DNA of 42,057 nucleotides. Origin: Caldilineaceae bacterium bin5 (lineage in GTDB: Bacteria; Chloroflexota; Anaerolineae; Caldilineales; Caldilineaceae). Shown piece by piece: positions 10,069-18,719 of the stretch (the stretch's first letter is position 1; each line of letters opens with the position of its first letter). The notes beneath the pieces are model-generated. The model was given only the letters and a program-made list of their open reading frames with translations, searched no databases and was not told the origin of the DNA. The DNA lies in the NCBI GenBank assembly GCA_002238445.1, contig MPML01000041.1:1-42057 (forward strand). The letters run 5' to 3'. The position numbers and the translations under genes are program-made.

Positions 10069-11436
10069 CTACCTGGCCGCCGGCCTTGTATCCGGCAGAG
10101 CCGTGAAATCCTGAACTACTACGAAGTCGATACTCCCGTCCGCCATCATCTGCGCCTGGCGGATCTGTGCCCGGTTGGGCGCACGGTTACTGCCCTCAAC
10201 ATTCATCTCAAATACCCCGGCCGCGCTTATCCTCCCCATCTGCTGCATCGCCTTGAGGAATTCGGCCCCGTTCAGCCCTTCGAAGCCAACATTGTTCACC
10301 GCAACCGTCAGAATGTCGGCGATTCCAAATATAGCGCTGTACGTGAGCAGATAGGTGAATGCCTTGTCCGATTCAGGGTATTCCTTGGCGGTGAAGGTCT
10401 CCAAAGCCTGCTGTACGCCCGGCGCATCCGTATCCGACCACCACAAATAAGGGAAGACCCCGTAGTAGCCCGCGGCCAGCGCGGCATTCTCGCCCAGAAT
10501 ATTCAGCACGTCGCGGTTCATGCCCCAGTTCACGCTGCCCACCACCACCCGATCGTAGAAGCCGAGCGCGTGCAGCGTACCGATGACCTGCGTGATGCTG
10601 AACGACAGCGACTGCATATAGATGACGTTCGCGCCACTGACCAGCAAGTTCTGCAGCTGACCGGTCACGTCCGCCGCCGGGTCGATCGGCTGTGCCTCCA
10701 GCGGCAGCACCGTGATACCCAGCGAGTCCGCGAAAGCTAACGCCTCCGGTGTGGTCGCGCCCGCGCCAAAAGCGTTCGCCCAACCAACTACACCCACCGT
10801 GATATCATCGCCTGCGCCTTCCGGTCTGATTTCAGCCCAGTTGTCATGCACGAACTGCAGGAAGCCGGCGAACTGATCGGAATAAATCGGCACCGTGCCC
10901 ACCGTAAACCCATCGCTCGGGTTATAGAGACCCATCGCGTTCACGCCGGAGGCCAGGTTGACGATGCCGTCCTCCACCACCCGGTCCTTCAACGCGATCG
11001 TGGCCGCGCTGCTGTAGGTCAGCACAAATACCGGTTTGGGCGTCTCCGCGCGGAACTGCTCATAGACACCAACCTCCTGTTCGAGCGCGTACTGCGTGTC
11101 CTCGACCCGCATCTCCAACATGACCCCGCAAACGCCCCCCTGCGCATTTATCTGTTCCACCGCGTCCCTCGTGCCGCTGACCGAGCCGCTCCCCATCAAC
11201 GTGGACAGAGGGCCGGTCAGGCCCGCTTGCTGATAGATCGTCAGGCTGGCGCCATCGTAGTTGTTTTCACAGGCGATAGCCAACGGTTTTCCTTGCTCGG
11301 TTACCGGTACTTCCGCGCTCGGTGCTGCCGCCTCCTCGGCCGGTACTGGCGCGCAAGCGGCCGCCAGCAGCGCAAAGAACAGAGAGAGTGTGACCAGCAA
11401 AGAACGTTCTGCTCCCACTGAAAGTGCTTTTCTCAT
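10069..11436 (-). CDS. Liv-type ABC transporter substrate-binding lipoprotein 2
   Basis: A 455-residue paralogue of the protein at 8102-9469. The signal MRKALSVGAERSLLVTLSLF is followed by FALLAAAC (lipobox) and an acidic, Pro/Ala-rich linker. Over a stretch of about 130 residues in the C-terminal half I count about 22 differences between the two paralogues. The start at 11436 is supported by GGAGGTGA immediately upstream; the frame runs on 44 codons without support. It lies directly after livM in the transcription order. Two receptors for one permease suggest either widened substrate range or differential expression. Confidence 0.93.
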   Translation of the reverse strand: MRKALSVGAERSLLVTLSLFFALLAAACAPVPAEEAAAPSAEVPVTEQGKPLAIACENNYDGASLTIYQQAGLTGPLSTLMGSGSVSGTRDAVEQINAQGGVCGVMLEMRVEDTQYALEQEVGVYEQFRAETPKPVFVLTYSSAATIALKDRVVEDGIVNLASGVNAMGLYNPSDGFTVGTVPIYSDQFAGFLQFVHDNWAEIRPEGAGDDITVGVVGWANAFGAGATTPEALAFADSLGITVLPLEAQPIDPAADVTGQLQNLLVSGANVIYMQSLSFSITQVIGTLHALGFYDRVVVGSVNWGMNRDVLNILGENAALAAGYYGVFPYLWWSDTDAPGVQQALETFTAKEYPESDKAFTYLLTYSAIFGIADILTVAVNNVGFEGLNGAEFLKAMQQMGRISAAGVFEMNVEGSNRAPNRAQIRQAQMMADGSIDFVVVQDFTALPDTRPAAR

Positions 11437-11540
11437 TCTGGTTTCACCTCCATTCTCCACCCCTGGAACACCGCGTGAACGGTTGGACGCCGCGTAGACT
11501 CCACAATCGTCTTGCCTTCCTCGCAACATCCTTGCCCGCG

Positions 11541-12608
11541 TCAACGCGCAAATGGACGCAGCCGCCACCCTGCTCGCAGAAGCTGCCAGCGGTGCGCCAG
11601 TCCCCGCGGCTCATAGATCAAAAACAGCATCAGCGCCACCCCGAAAAAGATCGGGCGGAACGACGTCAGCAGCTGCCCGGACAGCTCCGGAAAGACCCCC
11701 GCCAGCATCCCGCCCAGCAAGTTGGAGAAGTCCTCCAGCAACACGATGAAGGCGACGCCCAGAAACGGACCAAGATTCGTGCCGAGGCCGCCAATCACCA
11801 GCATCCCCAAAAAGATAATCGACTCGTTCAGGCTGTAACCGAACTCAGTGCCAACCCCGCGCTGGCTGTGCGCCTTAATCGCGCCCGCCAGGCCCGCCAG
11901 CATCGCCGCGATGAAAAATGCCCGCAGCTTATACGTGAAAAGATTGACGCCCAGCAGCTCCGCCGCTAAATCGTTGTCCCGCACGCTCACGAATGCCCGC
12001 CCCAACCGCGTCCGCGAGATGTTAAACAGCAGGACAGTCGTAACCAACAGAACGACCAGCGAGATATAGTAGAAGTTGCTGACCTCGCCGAAGTTCACCC
12101 CGCCCAGCTGTGGCAGCGGCACTTCGATCGCTCCGTCTGTGCCGCCAAGATACTCCTTAAAAGTGTGGCGGCTCAGCCACGGAATGATGAACTGGGCCGC
12201 CAGCGTCGCGAAGGCCAAATAGAAACCCTTCACCCGCAGACTCGTCAGGCCAAAGATCAGGCCAATCGCGCCAGCGGCAAGCGCAGCCAGCGGCAAAGCG
12301 ATGAAAAAAGAGAAACCCGCGTGTATAACCAGCAGCGCCGACGCATAGCCGCCCACCAGCATAAAGGCCGCTTGGCTCAGCGAAATTTGGCCGGTATAGC
12401 CGGTCAGGATGTTCAGACCCTGCACCGCAATGACCGTATACGCGATCTGATTGGCGGTGCTGATCAGGTAGGCATCACCCCACAGCGGCAGCGTGAATGC
12501 CGCCAGCAGGCTGATTCCGAGCAGCCAGTAGTGCCAGGGCCGGCGCAACAGCGCCATATCCTGTTCATACGTGCGGTCAAAGTCCCCCGCCGGCCGTAAG
12601 ATAGCCAC
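11541..12608 (-). CDS. livM: Liv-type ABC transporter permease LivM
   Basis: A 355-residue integral membrane permease. After a charged N-terminus (about 1-28) there are multiple hydrophobic segments, and the conserved LivM stretch GLNILTGYTGQISLSQAAF lies at about 64-82. The coupling region is near VSVRDNDLAAELLGVNLFTYKLRAF (about 210-234), where the ATPase EAA-like contact is expected. IGGLGTNLGPFLG is also typical. Translation starts at a GTG (12608) with AGAGGG upstream, only 3 bases after the livH stop codon, so the two are tightly coupled. Confidence 0.93.
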   Translation of the reverse strand: MAILRPAGDFDRTYEQDMALLRRPWHYWLLGISLLAAFTLPLWGDAYLISTANQIAYTVIAVQGLNILTGYTGQISLSQAAFMLVGGYASALLVIHAGFSFFIALPLAALAAGAIGLIFGLTSLRVKGFYLAFATLAAQFIIPWLSRHTFKEYLGGTDGAIEVPLPQLGGVNFGEVSNFYYISLVVLLVTTVLLFNISRTRLGRAFVSVRDNDLAAELLGVNLFTYKLRAFFIAAMLAGLAGAIKAHSQRGVGTEFGYSLNESIIFLGMLVIGGLGTNLGPFLGVAFIVLLEDFSNLLGGMLAGVFPELSGQLLTSFRPIFFGVALMLFLIYEPRGLAHRWQLLRAGWRLRPFAR

Positions 12609-12611
12609 CGC

Positions 12612-13550
12612 CTACACCCTCTCGATTCTCTTCTGCCCGAACAAACCCTCCGGACGAATCAGTAGTACTACCAGCAACAACAGGTAGGGCGCGATTTCGG
12701 ACGAGTTGCGCACTTCGATCAGCCGCGAAGCCTGCACCAGCGCCTGCACCAGCCCAATCGCGAACCCCCCCAACAGCGCGCCCCCCAGTGACTCCAACCC
12801 GCCCAGCAGAATCGCCGGAAACGCGATCAGGGCCACCGTCGATAAATTCAAGCTCACACCGCTCACCGTCGCCAGCAGGACGCCCCCCAGTGTAGCGATC
12901 ACCCCGGCGATGCCCCACGAAAGACCGAAAACGCGTCTGACCTTGATGCCGACCGCGCGCGCCACCTCGTGGTCCTCTGCCGTCGCCCGCATCGCCAGTC
13001 CTGTCTTCGTGCTGTTGAAAAACCAGATGAACAGCGCGGCCGCCAGCGTCGCCGCCGCAAACGTCGCCACCAGCGTATATTTCAGACGAATGGCATCGCC
13101 GAACGCGCCCGGAAAAGGAATAACCAACACGTCGCTCGGCGAAAACGGCGCCGGGAAGTTGCTCTTCAACTCCACCCCGAAAAGAATCGCCGTCACCCCT
13201 TCAATCAGCTGCGCCAGTCCCAGCGTCATCAGCATGATCGCCAGCAAAGGCTGCCCCGTCATCGGCCGCAGCGCAAAGCGCTCGATCAGCAACCCAATCC
13301 CCATCGAGACGATCAGCGCCGCGATCAGCGCCGCCCACAACGGCAGGTCGATCACCGCGCCGCCCGCCTCCGCCCCGCCGCCTGTAAACCACCACGTCAA
13401 AAACGCGCCGAACATCACCAGATGTCCATGCGCAAAGTTGAACACCTCCGACGACTTGTAGATCAGAACGATTCCCAACGCGATCAATCCAATCGTCCCG
13501 CCGTTGAGAAGTCCTGTCACAAACTGTTGCGGTACCAGCGGCCAATTCAT
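12612..13550 (-). CDS. livH: Liv-type ABC transporter permease LivH
   Basis: A 312-residue integral membrane permease. The N-terminal LivH hallmark GLIALGIVLIYKSSEVFNFAHGHL lies at about 20-43 (shown here as one motif region), and RATAEDHEVARAVGIKVRRVF (about 182-202) is the cytoplasmic coupling loop. About eight hydrophobic segments are visible. I see no clear ribosome-binding site before the ATG at 13550, and the 553 bases upstream are mostly a repeat array. With LivM it forms the channel of the importer. Confidence 0.93.
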   Translation of the reverse strand: MNWPLVPQQFVTGLLNGGTIGLIALGIVLIYKSSEVFNFAHGHLVMFGAFLTWWFTGGGAEAGGAVIDLPLWAALIAALIVSMGIGLLIERFALRPMTGQPLLAIMLMTLGLAQLIEGVTAILFGVELKSNFPAPFSPSDVLVIPFPGAFGDAIRLKYTLVATFAAATLAAALFIWFFNSTKTGLAMRATAEDHEVARAVGIKVRRVFGLSWGIAGVIATLGGVLLATVSGVSLNLSTVALIAFPAILLGGLESLGGALLGGFAIGLVQALVQASRLIEVRNSSEIAPYLLLLVVLLIRPEGLFGQKRIERV

Positions 13551-13698
13551 CGTCGTAGCTTGTCGTTAGCGACTAGAAGTCGTTGAAATTCGGTAAAGAC
13601 CATAGAAAATGTAACCCATGCAGCAGGTCGCGGGCAGCCATGGCCCGTTTCTCCCCCGATACCCCTGTTCTACGCCCACAGTCTACGGCGCCAAAGAT

Positions 13699-14053
13699 GT
13701 CCTCCGCGAACAAAAAGGTGTAGCCGTTGCAGTTCTGCAGTTGCCGTTCTCCGTGGCCCTTCTCCGTGGCCCTTCGTGTCCTCCGTGGAAAAAGGTGTAG
13801 CCGTTGCAGTTCTGCAGTTGCAGTTGCCGTTCTTCGCGGCCCTTCGTGGATAAAAGGTTTTGCCGTTGACCTTCTGCAGTTGCCTATCCTGCAGTTGCCG
13901 TTCTCCGTGGCCCTTCGTGTCCTCCGTGGAAAAAGGTGTAGCCGTTGCAGTTCTGCAGTTGCCGTTCTTCGCGGTCCTTCGCGGCCCTTCGTGGATAAAA
14001 GGTTTTGCCGTTGACCTTCTGCAGTCGCCGTTCTCCGCGGCCCTTCGTGGACA
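13699..14053 (+). repeat. Intergenic decamer-triplet repeat array 2
   Basis: The same core as array 1 (TTCTCCGTGGCCCTTCGTG followed by CCTCCGTGGAAAAAGG) but with a different joiner, built from GTAGCCGTTGCAG, TTCTGCAGTTGCCG and, in some units, GGTTTTGCCGTTGACC. Several units are partly duplicated. It separates livH from the acyl-CoA ligase within an otherwise tight minus-strand cluster, so it would be transcribed if the cluster is one operon. Flanks 13551-13698 and 14054-14103 hold nothing recognisable. Confidence 0.9.
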
Positions 14054-14103
14054 GTGAACGCATCAGACCAGCCAACACAGCCCCCCACAGTGAAAACTAT
14101 CCA

Positions 14104-16029
14104 CTATTCACTGCAGTTCACAATTCGCAGATCCGTCTCAATAACGCCCTCGCTGCCGTCCTGATACCGCACAGTCGTCTGCACGTGAATCCACTCCTTC
14201 CCCGCATACATCGTCTCGATCATCTCAGCATAGCGCTCGTAAAGCACATCGCGGCGCAACTTGCGTGAGCGCGTCATCTCGGACTCGTCCGCGTCAAACT
14301 CCTTGTGCATCAGCACAAATCGCCGCACCCTGCTCGTCGGCGGCAACTCTGCATTCACCTCTTCCACCGCCCGCCGGATTAATTCGCACACCTCCGCCTT
14401 CTGTGCGACGTCCGCAAACGTGGTGAAAACAATCCCCTGCCTTTCCGCCCAGCTGCTCACATTTTCAAAGTTGATAATGATCAACGCCGTAACATACTCC
14501 TGCGCCGGCCCGCCCACAGCCATCACGTCCAGAATGTAGGGGCTGAACTTGAGCCGCCCCTCAATGAACTGCGGCGCGTAGCGCTCACCATTGGCCAGCG
14601 TGATCATATCCGCCATCCGGTCCAGATAGATCAGGTGGCCGTCTTCGTCGATGTGGCCCGCGTCCCCCGTGCGAAACCAGCGCTGCCCATCCTCTTCAAC
14701 GATCGCTTCGGCCGTCGCCTCGTCATTGTTGTAATAGCCCTGGAACACGGTCGGACCGCCAATCTGGATCTCTCCATCCTCAGCCGTGCGTACGGAAACC
14801 CCGCCTCCAGGCCGCCCAACGCTCGCAAACTTGATATCATTATCCCAGTGAATTGTACCACTTCCGGTCACTTCAGTTAATCCATATATCTGTTTAAGGT
14901 TGATGCCCAGCGCGTGAAAAAACCGCATCGCATCCGGGCTCAGCGCGCCGCCTGCCGTATACGCGGCCCGTAGCTTCGTGAATCCCAGTTTATCGCGCAG
15001 CGGATGGAAAAGACACCAATCGCCGATCTGATACGCGAGCCGCAACCCGGGCGATGCCGTCTCGCCCACCAGCTTCCGGTCCGCCAACCGCAGGCCCACA
15101 GGTAGAAAAATCTCGTACAGCTTGCGATTGATCCACGACGACTCCGCCATCCGCACCTGCACCGTTCCCAGCAGCGCGTCCCACAGCCGCGAATTGTAAA
15201 GTACCCGCTGCGGCGCAATCTCGCGCACATTCTCGCGCACCGTCTCCGGGCTCTCGGGAAAATTCAAAACCATGCCATGCACGCAATGCGGCGCCACGCC
15301 CCACGCGTGCTCAGCGATCCAGCCCAGCGGCAGCAGGCTCACATGGTTGTCGCTGTCGTATAGCGGTTCCACCTGCGTAAAGGCCTCGGTCGAGCGGAGT
15401 ATGTTCTCGTGGCTGAGCAGCGCGCCTTTGGGGCGGCCCGTCGTACCCGATGTGTAGCTGAGAATCGCCAGGTCATCGCCGCGCCCCTGCGCCGTCTCCT
15501 CTTCGAATCGTGACGGCTCCCGAACGGCCAGCTCCCCGCCCAGCCGGCAAACCTCTTCGTATGCCGTGAGCCAGGGATCGTCGTACTCCCACAGCCCCCG
15601 CTCATCCCAGTAGACAACCCGTTCGACCTTGGGAATGCTGTCCCGCACCGCCAGCACCTTGTCAACCTGCTCCTGGTCCTGCGCCAGGACCAAGCGGGCG
15701 TCGCTGTGGTCGATGATATAAGCGGCCTCCTCAGCAGTGGCGTCGGTAAACAACCCCACCTGCACGCCCCCCACCGCCTGCAACCCCAGATAGGCCCACA
15801 GATACTGCCGGTCATTGTCGCCAATCGTCGCAACATGATCACCGCGCGCCAGGCCCAGCGCCCGCAGACCCAGGCCAAACTGCTGCACCTGCTCGTAGGA
15901 TTCCTGCCAGCTGAACTCCCGCCAGATGCCAAACTCCTTGTGGCGCAGCGCGACCTCCCCGGCGCCGCGGGATCTGACCTGTCTCAAGAAATGTTGGGGA
16001 ACCGTCTCAGGGCCGTTCGTCTCAGTCAT
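14104..16029 (-). CDS. AMP-binding acyl-CoA ligase (long-chain fatty-acid/aromatic type)
   Basis: A 641-residue member of the adenylate-forming ANL superfamily, activating a carboxylic acid to acyl-AMP and then acyl-CoA. The P-loop-like A3 motif is LSYTSGTTGRPKG (about 191-203), the A5 region is QIYGLTEVTGSG, A7 is WFRTGDAGHIDEDG and A8 is YLDRMADMITLANGERYAP. The length and LANGERY motif fit the long-chain acyl-CoA synthetase branch. Its start codon directly abuts the livG stop codon with no gap, so it is co-translated with the transporter ATPase. This context suggests that the imported compound is a carboxylic acid that is trapped as a CoA thioester. Confidence 0.92.
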   Translation of the reverse strand: MTETNGPETVPQHFLRQVRSRGAGEVALRHKEFGIWREFSWQESYEQVQQFGLGLRALGLARGDHVATIGDNDRQYLWAYLGLQAVGGVQVGLFTDATAEEAAYIIDHSDARLVLAQDQEQVDKVLAVRDSIPKVERVVYWDERGLWEYDDPWLTAYEEVCRLGGELAVREPSRFEEETAQGRGDDLAILSYTSGTTGRPKGALLSHENILRSTEAFTQVEPLYDSDNHVSLLPLGWIAEHAWGVAPHCVHGMVLNFPESPETVRENVREIAPQRVLYNSRLWDALLGTVQVRMAESSWINRKLYEIFLPVGLRLADRKLVGETASPGLRLAYQIGDWCLFHPLRDKLGFTKLRAAYTAGGALSPDAMRFFHALGINLKQIYGLTEVTGSGTIHWDNDIKFASVGRPGGGVSVRTAEDGEIQIGGPTVFQGYYNNDEATAEAIVEEDGQRWFRTGDAGHIDEDGHLIYLDRMADMITLANGERYAPQFIEGRLKFSPYILDVMAVGGPAQEYVTALIIINFENVSSWAERQGIVFTTFADVAQKAEVCELIRRAVEEVNAELPPTSRVRRFVLMHKEFDADESEMTRSRKLRRDVLYERYAEMIETMYAGKEWIHVQTTVRYQDGSEGVIETDLRIVNCSE

Positions 16030-16836
16030 TCAACTAGCCTGTCCCAAATAGGCGCGTATAACCTCCGGGTCGCGCCTGATCTCTTCCGGCCCGCCGTCCG
16101 CGATCTTATTGCCGAAATCCAGGACGACGATCCGGTCCGCAATATCCATCACAAGCGTCATATCATGCTCGACCAGGATAATCGTCACACCGCGGCGTTC
16201 ATGAATATCGAGGATAAAGCGGGCCATATCCTCCTTCTCTTCCGCATTCATGCCCGCCATCGGTTCATCCAGCAGCAGCAGCTTCGGCTCCAGCGCCAGC
16301 GCCCGCCCCAACTCCACCCGCTTGCGCAGGCCGTACGGCAGCGCGCCCACCATCGTCTTCCGGATATGCGCAATCTCCAAAAAGTCGATCAACTCCTCGA
16401 CCACCGCCCGGTGGCGCGCCTCCTCCTTGCGCGCAGAGCCCCAAAACAGCGCGCTCGCCAGCATATTCTGGCGCATGTGTATATGCCGCGCCGCCATCAT
16501 ATTGTCGAGCGCGCTCAGGTACGTATAGAGGCCAATGTTCTGGAAAGTGCGGGCGATACCCAGTTGCGCCACCCTTCTGGCGCCCGTCAGGTCATGCTCG
16601 CCCTCGAAGAGCAGCTTCCCCTGCTGCGGGCGGTAGAAGCCGCTGATGCAGTTGAGCATCGAAGTCTTGCCCGCGCCATTGGGGCCGATAATGGCGCGTA
16701 TCTCTCCCGCATGAACGTCAAACGCAACCTGGTCCAGCACCGTCGTGCCGCCAAAGGAGAGTGTCACATCCTCCACCTGCAGGATGCTCTCAACTGTCGT
16801 GGGGTATTCGTCCGGGGCCCTTCTCTGATCCGCCAT
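16030..16836 (-). CDS. livG: Branched-chain amino acid-type ABC transporter ATPase LivG
   Basis: A 268-residue ABC ATPase. Walker A is GPNGAGKTS (about 52-60), followed by the LivG-type CISGFYRPQQG. The signature region is LPYGLRKRVELGRAL, where the usual LSGG is replaced by LPYG as in other LivG proteins, and Walker B is LLLLDEPMAGMN. About 15 extra N-terminal residues precede the conserved LQVEDVTLSFGG. It is the first gene of the minus-strand transporter cluster. Confidence 0.93.
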   Translation of the reverse strand: MADQRRAPDEYPTTVESILQVEDVTLSFGGTTVLDQVAFDVHAGEIRAIIGPNGAGKTSMLNCISGFYRPQQGKLLFEGEHDLTGARRVAQLGIARTFQNIGLYTYLSALDNMMAARHIHMRQNMLASALFWGSARKEEARHRAVVEELIDFLEIAHIRKTMVGALPYGLRKRVELGRALALEPKLLLLDEPMAGMNAEEKEDMARFILDIHERRGVTIILVEHDMTLVMDIADRIVVLDFGNKIADGGPEEIRRDPEVIRAYLGQAS

Positions 16837-16890
16837 GGCAGGGCAGATGATCCTGATTTACGTGCCTTTTGCTAGCTGTTGATAAGTAGA

Positions 16891-16920
16891 ATTCTAGCAC
16901 TCGCACTGCGGTAGGCACAA
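16891..16920 (-). promoter_or_regulatory. Candidate promoter of the liv/acyl-CoA ligase cluster
   Basis: On the minus strand TTGTGC (16920-16915) and TAGAAT (16896-16891) are spaced by 18 bases, about 55 bases before the livG start codon. This fits a sigma-70-type promoter with a good -10 and a moderate -35. It is prediction from pattern only. Confidence 0.4.
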
Positions 16921-16946
16921 TCAGAAGTTCAAAAACCCACAACCAT

Positions 16947-17858
16947 TCAAACCGTGAACTCCTCCACCACAACCGCCACACCGTCCTCCTCATTGCTGAC
17001 CGTCACCCGGTCCGCCACTGCAATGACCTCCGGCACCGCGTTCGCCATCGCCACCCCCAGCCCCGCCCCCCCCCCCCCCACCCCCCCCACCCCGTCCTCC
17101 TCATTGCTGCCCGTCCCCCGGTCCGCCACTGCAATGACCTCCGGCACCGCGTTCGCCATCGCCACCCCCAGCCCCGCCTCGGCCACCATCTCCACATCAT
17201 TGACGTCATCGCCGAACGAGATAACCTCCTCCATCGCCAGTCCCCAACGGTCGAGCAGCCAGCGCAGCGCCGCCGCCTTCGACGCGCCATGGGGAATCAC
17301 CTGCACCAAATCGTACTTGGGCGATATCAGCGCCCGCGAAGTCGCAGGCAGTTCGCGCAACAACGTTTCGGACGGCTTGGCGTTCGTGACTTGCCCGTTG
17401 TCCGACCGCATTTGCCCCGCGTCCAAATCCTCCAGCGACGTCAGAATCTTGGCGGCAGGACGATCCGTGTGCGCCAGCACATCGCTGACCAGGTGCGCAC
17501 CCGGCCATTCCACCTCGCGGTTGATGAACAGCTCATCGGCAATCTCGACCCCCAACCGGCAATCGGGCGCCGTCGACTGGATCATGGCAACAATCCGTCT
17601 CGCATCCTCAACCGGGATCGCCGTCTGAAACAGGACGTCTCTCTGCCGTTCGATCCAGGCGCCGTTGTAGCAAATCCAATGGAAATCGTGAAGGAAAGAG
17701 GGGATGATCCGGGTAGAACGCGGCGGGCGTCCCGTCGCGACAACAATCCGCCGCCCGCTCGCCTGCCATTCCTCCAGCGCGGCCACAGTGCGCGGCGTAA
17801 CCGTCTTGTCATCTGCCAGAAGCGTCTCATCCAAATCGACGGCCAGTACTGAGTACAT
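16947..17858 (-). CDS. Cof-type HAD-IIB family phosphatase, with a C-terminal duplication
   Basis: A haloacid dehalogenase-superfamily phosphatase. Motif I is LAVDLDETLL at the N-terminus, a lysine region lies near HGASKAAALRWLL, and motif IV is SFGDDVNDVEMVAEAGLGVAM. I chose the start at 17858 (MYSVLAVDLDE) because motif I must be near the N-terminus. The predicted product is 303 residues. The last part repeats AGLGVAMANAVPEVIAVADR, separated by a glycine-rich stretch, because of a 111-bp in-frame tandem duplication (16981-17178). Without one copy it would be 266 residues, the usual Cof length. The duplication may be an assembly artefact. Substrates of this family are sugar phosphates and related small phosphates. 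Confidence 0.88.
   Translation of the reverse strand: MYSVLAVDLDETLLADDKTVTPRTVAALEEWQASGRRIVVATGRPPRSTRIIPSFLHDFHWICYNGAWIERQRDVLFQTAIPVEDARRIVAMIQSTAPDCRLGVEIADELFINREVEWPGAHLVSDVLAHTDRPAAKILTSLEDLDAGQMRSDNGQVTNAKPSETLLRELPATSRALISPKYDLVQVIPHGASKAAALRWLLDRWGLAMEEVISFGDDVNDVEMVAEAGLGVAMANAVPEVIAVADRGTGSNEEDGVGGVGGGGAGLGVAMANAVPEVIAVADRVTVSNEEDGVAVVVEEFTV
16981..17178. repeat. 111-bp-period tandem duplication with a C-run junction
   Basis: Bases 16981-17067 recur at 17092-17178 with the same in-frame offset of 111 bp. The inner copy differs mainly by A-to-C or T-to-C changes on the plus strand. The junction (17066-17091) is almost pure C where the outer copy has normal coding sequence. This one-directional bias is more like base-calling error than natural divergence. 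Confidence 0.9.
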
Positions 17859-18160
17859 AATTGTGGAGCTCCCCAAAATCGGTGAATTGCGGACAGAGGC
17901 CAGCCGCCAGCGGCGACGACTGTGCACCAAAAAAAGGCCAAAGCACTAAAACATCAAGTCTACCCTACCTGATGCCTCCAGTCCACCTCTCGCCCCTCCC
18001 AAAAAGCCATACCATCTCCTGTCCAGAGCCCAACTACCCTACCCCAGCCATACGCCGCCGTCGATGCAGCCCGGCCTTATCCATCACCGACCAAACGAAT
18101 GAGCCCGAATCCTTACAGAGCCAAAGCGGCCCCCCGCAGGTCAAATGAAGCTAAGATGTT
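17859..18160. other. Intergenic region, nothing recognised
   Basis: A 302-base gap between the HAD gene and repeat array 3. It is moderately C-rich, and I find no gene, tandem repeat or clear promoter in it. Confidence 0.5.
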
Positions 18161-18623
18161 CTTCGTGGTCCTTAGTGGCCCCTCGCGGAAAAAGGTTTTG
18201 CCCTTGACCTTCTCCGTGGCCCTCCGTGTCCTCCGTGGAAAAAGGTTTTGCCCTTGACCTTCTCCGTGGCCCTCCGTGTCCTCCGTGGAAAAAGGTTTTG
18301 CCCTTGACCTTCTCCGTGGCCCTCCGTGTCCTCCGTGGAAAAAGGTTTTGCCCTTGACCTCCTCTGTGGTCCTCCGTGTCCTTCGTGGACAAAGGTTTTG
18401 CCCTTGACCTTCTTCGCGGCCCTTCGTGGCCCTTCGCGGATAAAGGTTTTGCCCTTGACCTTCTTCGCGGCCCTTCGCGGCCCTTCGTGGACAAAGGTTT
18501 TGCCCTTGACCTTCTTCGCGGCCCTTAGTGGCCCTTCGTGGATAAAGGTTCTGCCCTTGACCTTCTTCGCGCCCCTCCGCGGACAAAAAGGTCTTAAGCT
18601 GTTCTCCGCGCCCCTTCGCAGAT
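18161..18623 (+). repeat. Intergenic decamer-triplet repeat array 3 (eight units)
   Basis: This is the most regular array. The joiner GGTTTTGCCCTTGACC occurs eight times, with the CCCTTGACC segment starting at 18201, 18251, 18301, 18351, 18401, 18452, 18503 and 18554. The spacing is therefore 50, 50, 50, 50, 51, 51 and 51 bp. The first units carry the TCCGTGG form of the decamer and the last the TTCGCGG form, so expansion probably happened in two blocks. There are no unique spacers, so it is not a CRISPR array. Repeat-derived frames on both strands are spurious. Confidence 0.95.
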
Positions 18624-18690
18624 CCACCCCGAACGAGCGGCCCCCCACTGAAAACCAATAATCAGCCCCACAAACCACCCTTTCACCGAT

Positions 18691-18719
18691 TTGACAAGCT
18701 TGCCAACCTATAATATTCT
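18691..18719 (+). promoter_or_regulatory. Candidate promoter of the cold-shock gene
   Basis: A perfect TTGACA at 18691-18696 is followed after 17 bases by TATTCT (18714-18719). A better-looking TATAAT at 18709-18714 is only 12 bases from it, too close to act with that -35. Either way transcription would start about 150 bases before the cold-shock ATG and leave a long leader, as is known for cspA-type mRNAs. Confidence 0.55.
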
